Source: Gammaproteobacteria bacterium
GTDB taxonomy: Bacteria > Pseudomonadota > Gammaproteobacteria > DSM-16500
DNA length: 14,420 nt
Reading direction: 5' to 3'
NCBI GenBank assembly: GCA_021323555.1
Contig: JAJONP010000039.1
Location: forward strand, 1 to 14,420
Of this stretch, positions 6,441-13,467 are shown piece after piece (within the stretch, counting starts at the first letter, position 1; every line of letters starts with the position of its first letter). The notes beneath the pieces are model-generated. The model ran no database searches. It saw nothing but the letters and a program-made list of their open reading frames with translations, and had not been told where the DNA came from. The position numbers and the translations under genes were made by a program.

Positions 6441-7161
6441 AGTTGCGATTGTAACAGGGTCAACGAGCGGTATTGGAGAGGCAATTGCTAGATTACTTGC
6501 TGCGAGCGGTGTTAAGGTTGTTATTAATTCAGTAAAGTCTATTAAAAAAGGAGCAGCTATTGTTGCTGTTCTTGACGATAGTATATATTGCCAAGCCAAT
6601 ATTGCTATTGAAGATGATTGTAAAAATTTAATTTACTCTGCCATTAAAAAATATGGCCGACTAGATTTTTTAATTAATAATGCAGGTGCTATTGGGCGAT
6701 TACCTAGTAACGACATTAATATCATTACCAACGAGTTATTCCTCGAAACATTAAATATTAACGTTGTTGGGACATGGTGTCTTACGCGGCACGCTATTCC
6801 TTATTTGCAAAAATCAGGAGATGGCGTAATTATCAATATTACTTCGTGCGCTGGCTCTGATCCTGGTGCCGTATCCAGTGCTATGCCTTATGCAGTAGCA
6901 AAGTCAGCCATTAATTATCTTACAAAATTACTTGCAAAAGAGTTAGGGCCAAGTATCAGGGTGAACGCAGTTGCACCAGGGTTAATTTTAACGCCGAGAA
7001 CTGAAGATTTTTCAGTGGCGATAGAAAAATTTGAAAATCGTACGCCTTTAAAGCGCGTTGGAGAACCTAATGATATTGCTGAGTTAGTTATTGCAATTAT
7101 CAAGTCGAACTATATTAATGGTGAGATTATTGTGGCAGATGGTGGTTTCTCTGTTGTTTAA
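6421..7161 (+). CDS. Short-chain dehydrogenase/reductase (SDR)
   Basis: The 246-residue protein has the classical SDR layout: cofactor loop TGSTSGIG at 12-19, NNAG at 86-89, catalytic Ser142, then Tyr157 and Lys161 in YAVAK, with PG at 186-187 and the C-terminal ADGGF. It reduces or oxidises an unknown carbonyl or alcohol with NAD(P)H in the cytoplasm; the FabG-like look does not fix the substrate. ATG 6421 is chosen because AAAGGG lies about eight bases upstream; an in-frame TTG at 6397 has no such support. The gene converges with the ANT-AAC gene, with only four bases between the stops and no clear terminator. Confidence 0.9.
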   Translation: MTTLQDKVAIVTGSTSGIGEAIARLLAASGVKVVINSVKSIKKGAAIVAVLDDSIYCQANIAIEDDCKNLIYSAIKKYGRLDFLINNAGAIGRLPSNDINIITNELFLETLNINVVGTWCLTRHAIPYLQKSGDGVIINITSCAGSDPGAVSSAMPYAVAKSAINYLTKLLAKELGPSIRVNAVAPGLILTPRTEDFSVAIEKFENRTPLKRVGEPNDIAELVIAIIKSNYINGEIIVADGGFSVV

Positions 7162-7165
7162 GGGT

Positions 7166-8491
7166 TTACTGTGGTTTTTTAAAAATTAACAATATGGATT
7201 TACCATCCGGAGTATTTATTTCTCCCTGCTCAATAAAGCCAACTTTTTGATAACAGCATCGAGCACGGTGATTGTTTGGATCAGCTTCTGTAATAATTTT
7301 AGTAATAGCAAGGTTTTGAAAAAGAAAGTGAACGAACTCCTTAATCATCGCTGTTCCATAGCCTTTATCAATGAAATTTTCATCACCAATAAATTGATCT
7401 ATACCCACGGTGCTGTCATTTTCGTTAGGCCACCAACCATTGCCTACTTTACTTGCCCAATAATATTGAATGAACCCGATAGGCTTATTGTGTAAAGAAA
7501 CAATATACGGGCAGACAACGGTGTCATTTATACGGTTACGATACTTTTGTTTTATTTCAGCAGGAGTAAGATGGTCATTCCACCATTCCAAGACATGCGG
7601 TTGGTTAAGCCACTCACATAGCAAATCGAGATCAGCGGATTTTAATCGGCTGAAAGTAAATGTGCCTTCTAAAGAAATTGATCTGTTAAGATAGCCAGTG
7701 TTTTCAATGAGTGCGAATTGTCTTTCAATTTCCTTCAACATAAAATTAGCACAAGGTTGAAGCTGATTTTGTATATCGTTCCACGATTCACTTGTTTCAC
7801 CTATGCAAATAGACTTGGCTCGCTCTAAAACAGGCTTGTATTCCTTGGGTAAGCGATCTAACGCCCAAAGTGCAGCGTTTGGTTTAGAACGGATGGTATC
7901 AGTTTCTAAAGTACTCCAAATTCGAGCATAGGTTAGCAGCACATTGCGTGTATCGGTATGCAAATCTGTCATTAAACTTTTAAGAGAATCTTGCGTAGCA
8001 AGTATAAAATCACGATATGGTACAGAACATAATAATTCATTAGGGTTTGGGCCAAATAGAGTTTCATTTGCTAGCAAGACTTGGGTTATTAGTAAAGCGA
8101 TGTCTGGCATCAGTATAGTTGGCCACGGTTCTATAACACCGCTTTCAAATTGCTCCCTTAACCAATCACCGTATTGGAAATCAAATCGAGGAGGATAATG
8201 CCAGGGATTAATTTCTGATTTTACCACAATTGTTAATTCAATTGGCAATTTTGAACTTTTCATGTAAATGCCGGAAATTTGAAGTAAGCTATTTATTAAT
8301 GTTTGTTTTTCTTTGCCTGTCGTAGCTCGTTCTGAAACAACAAACAAATCAATGTCACTATATTTTTGCAATCCACCAGTAACTGATGATCCATACAAAT
8401 ACACACCCATAAGATGATGGCCAAGGACATTCTTGAGTAAGTGAATACATTTGTCGAGTTGATCCCTTATTTTATCATTTTGAAAAGCCAT
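7166..8491 (-). CDS. Bifunctional aminoglycoside-modifying enzyme: ANT (AadA-like) fused to AAC(6')
   Basis: One 441-residue frame joins two complete resistance enzymes. Residues 1 to about 265 are an AadA-like nucleotidyltransferase, with GSSVTGGLQKYSDIDLFV (34-51) carrying the GS...SDID metal motif, PIELTIVV with the glutamate that aligns with the AadA catalytic base, the PWHYPP segment, and a helical C-terminal part (RNVLLTYARIW, ALWALDRLP). This half would adenylylate streptomycin/spectinomycin-type drugs. From about 275 on the protein is AAC(6')-like: CEWLNQPHVLEWWNDHLTP, WWPNENDSTVGIDQFIG, INxGYGT-type loop DKGYGTAM and DPNNHRARCCYQKVGF. Domain order matches the known ANT(3'')-AAC(6') fusion of Serratia. 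ATG 8491 has only a weak GAGA upstream. Substrates are inferred from family. Confidence 0.92.
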   Translation of the reverse strand: MAFQNDKIRDQLDKCIHLLKNVLGHHLMGVYLYGSSVTGGLQKYSDIDLFVVSERATTGKEKQTLINSLLQISGIYMKSSKLPIELTIVVKSEINPWHYPPRFDFQYGDWLREQFESGVIEPWPTILMPDIALLITQVLLANETLFGPNPNELLCSVPYRDFILATQDSLKSLMTDLHTDTRNVLLTYARIWSTLETDTIRSKPNAALWALDRLPKEYKPVLERAKSICIGETSESWNDIQNQLQPCANFMLKEIERQFALIENTGYLNRSISLEGTFTFSRLKSADLDLLCEWLNQPHVLEWWNDHLTPAEIKQKYRNRINDTVVCPYIVSLHNKPIGFIQYYWASKVGNGWWPNENDSTVGIDQFIGDENFIDKGYGTAMIKEFVHFLFQNLAITKIITEADPNNHRARCCYQKVGFIEQGEINTPDGKSILLIFKKPQ

Positions 8492-8500
8492 AAGTTTTTC

Positions 8501-8635
8501 TCTAGCTACTATTAACCCAATTCAGCTTTAGCTATTTCCAACTCCATTACAGCTACTTTAGGTGCCCACACCTAGCATTGATGCTACTACAATAGCAGCT
8601 ATATTTTCATTAGGTGAGGTTAATAGAGTATCCAT
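8501..8635 (-). pseudogene. Unidentified gene debris with a frame break
   Basis: The minus strand has an ATG (8635) with AAAGG upstream and encodes MDTLLTSPNENIAAIVVASM then LGVGT before TAA at 8558. Shifted by one base at the GTGGGCACC stretch, the reading continues APKVAVMELEIAKAELG to TAA near 8508. The two halves read like one short protein with a single-base loss. I cannot identify the family. Otherwise the 157 bases between the transporter and the ANT-AAC gene show nothing. Confidence 0.3.
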
Positions 8636-8648
8636 AAAAGTACCTTTA

Positions 8649-9845
8649 TTATTCTTGATGCATCGGTTTAGTAATCTCACTATTTTTAATAACCATAAAA
8701 TGTGTCGCCGTTGCCATGATAATAAAAATAGAAATAATAATGCCAATATTCTGAAATGAGCCTTGATAAAAATAGCCAGCAACTCCAACACTCATGGCTG
8801 AAAAGACAAGTTGTGATCCTTGAAGCAGAGCTGATATTTTCCCTTTTGAGTGTGGAATAAAATTCATGCAAATAGGAACCAGAATATTGGAAGGGATAAT
8901 TTGACTAATAATGAATGGTAAAAATGCCATTGTGATTAGCAAGGGATTAAAACTATTTGTTAATGTGACCAGGCCGATGCTAAACAGGCTAATTATGTAA
9001 ATTACACTTGCTACTCGCAAAACTTTTTCTTGGGAAACCGCATGCATAATTAACCCAAATAATACGCTTCCTACTGCAAATACCAACGCAAGTACACCTT
9101 GGTAGTAACCAAAGTGAGCCAGGCTAACATGCAAATCTTTTATATAGACTAAAGATGACATGCCTACAAATATCCAATACGGTACGAACATGAAAATAAT
9201 GTTAATCATTAAAAGCATTAAAGAACGTGATTGGAATAAGGGAATGTATCCCTTAAATGAAATCGTTTCTTTGTGTTCTGGCGCTTTATAAGGAATAAAG
9301 AGGGTTGTCATCGCTAAAACTAAAATTCCTAAAAGTAGTAAGGCAGTAAAATTGCCATGCCAATGAAAGTACAGTGTTATATAGCTACCAATCACTGGTG
9401 CAATAGCAACGGCGGTATTTTTTACGCCATTTAACATGGCCATCCAGAATTGTTGTTGCTTAAGTGGATAAGAATCTGCAATGATTAAAAAGCTTAAAAT
9501 AGCCGGTGCTGCTATGCCTATTCCTTGAAGGAATCTGCCAGTAAGAAGGAATGAGTAGGAAGGTGTCCATAGACAAAATACACTGCCTATAATAAAAACA
9601 ATAAGACCGAGCAATATGATAGGTTTTCGGCCAAAATTGTCTGCGAGTCCACCAACAAAGAATAAGCTAATGCAATACCCTAAAAAGTTAACAGACAATA
9701 ATGACTCCACTAGAAATGACGAAAGATGAAACTGGTTTTGCAGTTCAGGGAAGCTTGGCACAAAGAGATCAAACTCCATGCCAGCAAGTAAATCCATCAA
9801 AATGACGGTCATTAACATCATGCTTTTAGCTATACCTTGTTTCAT
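8649..9845 (-). CDS. Bcr/CflA-type MFS drug efflux transporter
   Basis: The product is about 400 residues with twelve predicted membrane segments, sitting in the inner membrane as a proton-driven exporter. The first segment ends FDLFVPSFPELQNQF, like the D-x-Y-x-P-A-x-P signature of Bcr/CflA drug pumps. MFS motif A is clear at GGLADNFGRKP (68-78, counted from the first possible ATG), and RFLQGIG follows in segment four. Two ATG codons compete: 9854, which has AGAAG only one base away, and 9845, which has GAAG at a better distance; the latter is used here. It follows a carotenoid oxygenase remnant by about 20 bases on the same strand. The drug exported cannot be told (chloramphenicol or bicyclomycin-like compounds are typical of the family). 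Confidence 0.88.
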   Translation of the reverse strand: MKQGIAKSMMLMTVILMDLLAGMEFDLFVPSFPELQNQFHLSSFLVESLLSVNFLGYCISLFFVGGLADNFGRKPIILLGLIVFIIGSVFCLWTPSYSFLLTGRFLQGIGIAAPAILSFLIIADSYPLKQQQFWMAMLNGVKNTAVAIAPVIGSYITLYFHWHGNFTALLLLGILVLAMTTLFIPYKAPEHKETISFKGYIPLFQSRSLMLLMINIIFMFVPYWIFVGMSSLVYIKDLHVSLAHFGYYQGVLALVFAVGSVLFGLIMHAVSQEKVLRVASVIYIISLFSIGLVTLTNSFNPLLITMAFLPFIISQIIPSNILVPICMNFIPHSKGKISALLQGSQLVFSAMSVGVAGYFYQGSFQNIGIIISIFIIMATATHFMVIKNSEITKPMHQE

Positions 9846-9874
9846 CTCTGTCATCTTCTAAGTTATTACCATAT

Positions 9875-10111
9875 TCACTCACCAGGCATCCAAGAACCAT
9901 GAAAGCCGTTGATTATTCGGCGTGGCATCTGAATGCGAGCTAGAGGTGAGTCACTAAAGTTTTTTGCATCTAATATAATAAATTCACTTTTTTCTGAAAT
10001 GGCATCATAAACATATAATATTAAATAACCGCTATCTTCGGAGTGCTGTGCCTTGGTAGGCGCAAAAACAGGTTCACCAACTTGAGCATGTTGACCAAAT
10101 TCATAAATCTG
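9875..10111 (-). pseudogene. C-terminal remnant of a carotenoid oxygenase (RPE65 family)
   Basis: The minus frame from 10111 to TGA 9875-9877 reads IYEFGQHAQVGEPVFAPTKA, then SEDSGYLILYVYDAISEKSE, FIILDAKNF and LARIQMPRRIINGFHGSWMP. This is the very recognisable end of carotenoid cleavage oxygenases (GEPVFVPR...EDDGYLL..VYD...S.L.ILDA......A.V.LP.RVP.GFHG.W). The final GFHG supplies one of the iron-binding histidines; the other three, further upstream, are missing. The left gene part is replaced at about 10104-10111 by the tyrosine recombinase remnant. No start exists, so it is inactive. Confidence 0.85.
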
Positions 10112-10295
10112 TTAATGAAATATCTGGATAAACACCAATCGCGAGGGATTTCTCTCTATCAGCAAATCGATATCGGGAACGCCAGTATTTAGAGCTGGTG
10201 GGGGTGATGACAAGAAATAAGCCTCTGCCGTCAGCGACTTTATATTGCTTTTCACGCCGTTTCAGGCTGCGTACTTTGGTGTCTGTTAGTGCCAT
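10101..10295 (-). pseudogene. N-terminal remnant of a P4-type tyrosine recombinase (integrase)
   Basis: From ATG 10295 (GGAG nine bases upstream) the product reads MALTDTKVRSLKRREKQYKV, then ADGRGLFLVITPTSSKYWRS and LAIGVYPDISLTD. This is the arm-type DNA-binding domain (DUF4102) of P4-like island integrases. Intact ones continue for another 300 or more residues to the R...HxxR...Y catalytic domain, which is absent: the frame ends in TGA where the carotenoid oxygenase fragment begins. It marks an island integration event whose recombinase has been destroyed. Confidence 0.88.
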
Positions 10296-10399
10296 GAGGG
10301 GTATCTCCATTCTCAATCTTTAATGTACCCCGTAAACATACCCCATTTTAGGGGTGGATGGCAGGGGTACTTACTGGACTGTAATAGACATGTTATAAA

Positions 10400-10426
10400 C
10401 GAAAAACCCCTTATTTACAAGGGGTT
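10400..10426 (-). terminator. Rho-independent terminator in front of the integrase remnant
   Basis: On the minus strand AACCCCTT, the loop GTAAAT and AAGGGGTT form a perfect 8-bp stem followed by TTTC. The hairpin would stop transcripts entering the integrase region from the right. Confidence 0.65.
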
Positions 10427-10456
10427 CTGGACTTAATGGGATTCCTTCGGAAGGGT

Positions 10457-10466
10457 AATTGGTGGA
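10457..10466 (-). repeat. Candidate attachment-site repeat, distal copy
   Basis: The minus strand reads TCCACCAATT, identical to the bases at and just past the ssrA 3' end (13964-13973) and in the same orientation. Bases before TCCACCA do not match ssrA, so identity is only 10 bases. The position, about 160 bases ahead of a P4-type integrase start, is where an island attachment site is expected. Confidence 0.4.
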
Positions 10467-10655
10467 CATGTTGTCAGAAAATTGGAACCAATTCAATTCC
10501 CATGTTTTGGAGTGGGGCGAGGCGCTTTTTGGGTTGGTGGCGTGATATTTTTTGATCAGAATTAATATAATTGATAGCACTTACACTATTTGTTGAGAAT
10601 TGTTGAACATTGTTGGCGCTTGTTATTCACCAGTAGGGAATAGAATCATAGCTTC

Positions 10656-10757
10656 TTAGTATTTGGGTGCGTCAAAACTGCTTGCATGAAAATAAATTGA
10701 GCTTACAATGACAATCGTTATCCCTTCATTTAATCCCCATTTTATTGCATACCTCAT
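10656..10757 (-). CDS. Possible 33-residue small membrane peptide, unidentified
   Basis: ATG 10757 is preceded by CAGGA at seven bases, a good ribosome binding site. The frame encodes MRYAIKWGLNEGITIVIVSS then IYFHASSFDAPKY and stops at TAA 10656-10658. Residues 12-22 are hydrophobic. It is divergent from the RhuM gene, with 56 bases between the two starts. It may be a genuine small gene or the start of a truncated one; no family is recognised. Confidence 0.3.
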   Translation of the reverse strand: MRYAIKWGLNEGITIVIVSSIYFHASSFDAPKY

Positions 10758-10813
10758 TGTTTTTCCTGAACAAAATGATTAGCCTTATTCAACCAATTAC
10801 AGGAGGGATGATT

Positions 10814-11842
10814 ATGTCATCTCAAAAAGATATGCCAAACGGCGAAATTTTGCTGTATCAGACCGAAGATGGTACTACACGTATTGATGTGCGTCTTCAA
10901 GATGAGACGCTTTGGCTAACGCAGATGCAAATGGCCGAGTTGTTCCAAAAAGATAAAAGAACAATTTCTGAACATGTTACCAATGTTTATGAAGAAGGCG
11001 AACTCTCTCAAGAGGCAACTGTACGGAAATTCCGGACAGTTCAAAAAGAAGGCAACCGAGAGGTTGAGCGTGACTTAGCCTTGTATAATCTTGATATGGT
11101 TATCTCGGTGGGCTATCGAGTTAAATCAATCCGCGCTACACAATTTCGTATATGGGCAACCCAACGGTTGAAAGAATATCTCATTAAAGGCTTTACCCTT
11201 GATGATGAACGCTTAAAGAAGGCTGGTGGCGGCAATTACTTTGACGAGCTATTAGCGCGTATCCGCGACATTCGTTCGTCAGAGAAGGTATTTTGGGGCA
11301 AGGTACTAGATATTTATGCCACTAGCATAGACTACACTCCTAATGCTGAGGCATCGCAGCAATTTTTTAAGGTAGTGCAAAATAAGATGCATTGGGCGGT
11401 ACACGGTAAAACTGCTGCAGAAGTTATAGCAGCGCGAGTCGATGCAGCTAAACCAAATATGGGACTAACATCTTGGGCTGGAAGTAAACTTGCACGCGCT
11501 GATGTAGAAGTAGCTAAAAACTACTTAAATAAGGATGAGCTTGATTTGCTGAATCGGTTTGTCTCAATGTACCTTGATTATGCTGAGTTGCAAGCAATGA
11601 ATCGCAAGCCGATGTATATGAAAGATTGGATTGCTAAGCTTGATGATTTTATCCGGTTTAATGAAAGAGAATTACTTACTCATGCTGGCAAAATTAGTCA
11701 TCAGCAAGCGATTGATCAGGCGCATGCGGAATATGATAAGTATCGGGCATTAATTGCAAACGAACCTTCTCCTGTTGAGCAGCATTTTATTGAGGCTGTG
11801 AAGATTGTAAAAGAATTGGAGAAATCAAAAAGGGAGGATTAA
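10814..11842 (+). CDS. rhuM: RhuM-family protein
   Basis: The 342-residue protein matches the RhuM family, named from Salmonella pathogenicity island 3 and common in islands, prophages and near restriction or toxin genes. Visible features are LYQTEDGTTRIDVRLQDETL near the N-terminus, the conserved helix-turn-helix-like LWLTQMQMAELFQKDKRTIS, YNLDMVISVGYRVKSIRATQ and FRIWATQRLKEYLIKGF, followed by a helical C-terminal half. Biochemical function is not established for the family; a DNA-linked regulatory role is often guessed from the first part. Start ATG 10814 is chosen because AGGAGG lies seven bases upstream, although the frame is open from 10745. Its last codons contain the GGGAGG that serves the next gene, so the two are probably co-transcribed. 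Confidence 0.88.
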   Translation: MSSQKDMPNGEILLYQTEDGTTRIDVRLQDETLWLTQMQMAELFQKDKRTISEHVTNVYEEGELSQEATVRKFRTVQKEGNREVERDLALYNLDMVISVGYRVKSIRATQFRIWATQRLKEYLIKGFTLDDERLKKAGGGNYFDELLARIRDIRSSEKVFWGKVLDIYATSIDYTPNAEASQQFFKVVQNKMHWAVHGKTAAEVIAARVDAAKPNMGLTSWAGSKLARADVEVAKNYLNKDELDLLNRFVSMYLDYAELQAMNRKPMYMKDWIAKLDDFIRFNERELLTHAGKISHQQAIDQAHAEYDKYRALIANEPSPVEQHFIEAVKIVKELEKSKRED

Positions 11843-11843
11843 T

Positions 11844-12638
11844 ATGCATGACCAGTCAAATATATCAAAAGATTGTGACATTTTAAATGTTCCTGCTGCT
11901 AGTAAGATTCATACATAGCGAATTTGTCCCATAGGGAAGCACTATGTAAAAGAACATCTTCTTCATATACCACCAAGCAAGGAACACCCAGAAGGAGAAA
12001 TCGTAACTAGATGCGGACATTGCGCCGATAATCCTTCGCATCACGATATGTTATCTTATGATGAACTTCAATTAATCACACAGAAATATTTTTCAGATTT
12101 GAGTAGGTTGCCTAGGACTGGAGTGTTTACACAATTTCCTAGAGCGGATGAATTTGATCGGTATATTGGTGGGTGGGTACAGTAGAATGAAATATTTAAA
12201 CCTGAAGAACCATTGGATCCAAATTTAATAAAAGCGCTTATAGCAAGTGAGTCAAGTTTTAGATCAGAGATAGATACTCCACAAAGCACTCCAGAAAAAA
12301 ATAAGATTATAGGTCATGCGCGTGGTTTAATGCAAATTACAGACAGCACATGGAGAATCATAACAGGTCAAGAACATACAGGAGAAGTAAAAGATCATTT
12401 CATACATTTGAATCATTCTGAAATAATGGACGCATCTGCAAACATTTGTGTGGGTGTTCGTTGGTTATTTACAAAGAAGACAGTGGCTCGAGAAAGATTG
12501 AATCGAATGGCAACGTGGGATGAGGCAATAGCAGAATATAAGGGTGTATTGAAAGGAATAATTGAAAACAAAAATCCTGATCCTGAAAATAAAATGCCAA
12601 AATTTCATGAGCTTTATGCTAAATTATCTAAAGGATAA
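11844..12638 (+). pseudogene. Lytic transglycosylase (SLT-like) with two in-frame TAG codons, candidate secreted effector
   Basis: ATG 11844 has GGGAGG seven bases upstream, and one frame of 264 codons runs to TAA 12636-12638, interrupted only by TAG at codon 25 (11916) and codon 114 (12183). Homology is continuous across both: RICPIGKHYVKEHLLHIPPS, TRCGHCADNPSHHDMLSYDE, FTQFPRADEFDRYIGGWVQ, then after the second TAG NEIFKPEEPLDPNLIKALIA and SESSF with the catalytic Glu136, GLMQI at 161-165 and ANICVGVRWLF. This is a peptidoglycan-cleaving transglycosylase domain with a cysteine-containing N-terminal region (CPIG, CGHC) and no signal peptide, like predicted type VI effectors. TTG 12213 could restart the catalytic part but has no good ribosome binding site. 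The next gene begins two bases after the stop. Either it is a pseudogene with two point mutations or amber readthrough occurs. Confidence 0.8.
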
Positions 12639-12640
12639 GA

Positions 12641-13426
12641 ATGAAAAAAATATATAAAATGGCTTTAATGTTTAGTGTTATTTTTTTTATTTATGTCTGC
12701 TACGTTAATTTTTTATCGATGCCAGATCTTACAGAAAAGCAAGCAGTTATGATGGTGTTTAATAATTATAATGACATCAATAAAACTGCTATTTGGAAAA
12801 ATATACCTATTCCTAAAGAGAATAATAATTCTTTTTTTTCTAAAAAAGTAGGTATAGTTAGCGCTGCATTTTTTCAACCATATAAGGAAAATGGGAAAAA
12901 GAAATTTTTTCTTTTAACTAAAACTATTCCTATAGATATCCCCTTTGAATGCCATGCTTGCAGGCCATTATTAAGCGGAACAGTTTTTTCCAAGGAAAAA
13001 AATGCTTGGACAATAGAATCTCAACAACTTTTTCTTGGATATGATGGAGAGTATGGTATTGTTCCGGCGGCAAAATTGATTCAGGTTGGTGATGATAGAT
13101 TTGGATTAGTGTTAGAGTTTAAATATGTTAGCGATGAAATGACGGATGTAGAAAATGAATTTTTGATACCTTATAAAAAAGATATAATAAATGCATATCA
13201 AGAAACAATTTATTCTGATAATTTCAATAGGTGTGGGCGATATATTCAATGCACAACTTATTCTGCAAAAATTGAGTTTGAAAAATCAAACAAAGAAGAA
13301 TTTTATAGGCTAAAAGTATCAAAATTTGGTACAGACAATGATCCAAGCCAGGACGATAGAGCGGTTCCAGTAGACATAGAGGCAATTTACCAATTTCGAA
13401 AAGGTAAATATATTCAAGTAACTTAA
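12641..13426 (+). CDS. Membrane-anchored or exported protein, candidate immunity protein
   Basis: The 261-residue product starts MKKIYKMALMFSVIFFIYVC with a single hydrophobic segment at about residues 7-24, acting as signal anchor or uncleaved signal, so the bulk faces the periplasm. The rest is mixed beta-rich sequence (KKFFLLTKTIPIDIPFECHA, then CRPLLSGTVFSKEKNAW, AKLIQVGDDRFGLVLEF) with two close pairs of cysteines (ECHAC and CGRYIQC). I do not recognise a named family. It begins two bases after the transglycosylase stop with AAGGAT before its ATG, so it belongs to the same operon. Position and topology suggest protection against the transglycosylase. The frame is intact although the upstream enzyme gene is interrupted, as expected if immunity is still selected. 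Confidence 0.75.
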   Translation: MKKIYKMALMFSVIFFIYVCYVNFLSMPDLTEKQAVMMVFNNYNDINKTAIWKNIPIPKENNNSFFSKKVGIVSAAFFQPYKENGKKKFFLLTKTIPIDIPFECHACRPLLSGTVFSKEKNAWTIESQQLFLGYDGEYGIVPAAKLIQVGDDRFGLVLEFKYVSDEMTDVENEFLIPYKKDIINAYQETIYSDNFNRCGRYIQCTTYSAKIEFEKSNKEEFYRLKVSKFGTDNDPSQDDRAVPVDIEAIYQFRKGKYIQVT

Positions 13427-13467
13427 AATGGGACGTCTGCATCAGCAAGATAAATTTATAACTACAA

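Larger units (their letters stand above)
10317..10655. other. Non-coding region between integrase remnant and RhuM block
   Basis: About 340 bases without a convincing gene. It has the character of the region in front of a P4-type integrase (GC-rich ACCCC/GGGGT runs near 10327-10373), a terminator hairpin at 10405-10426 and a possible attachment repeat at 10457-10466. The part from 10500 to 10655 shows nothing I can name. Confidence 0.5.

Noticed and set aside
8558..8791. Long minus-strand frame of 77 codons across the MFS gene end
   Set aside because: Most of it lies in another frame over the transporter gene, which has clear membrane segments; only the part from 8635 downwards was kept as debris.
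10492..10501. TTCAATTCCC, identical to part of the tmRNA T arm, taken as a possible second attachment-site piece
   Set aside because: It lies on the opposite strand from the ssrA copy and is not flanked by TCCACCA, so it does not fit a direct-repeat attachment site; a chance match is likely.
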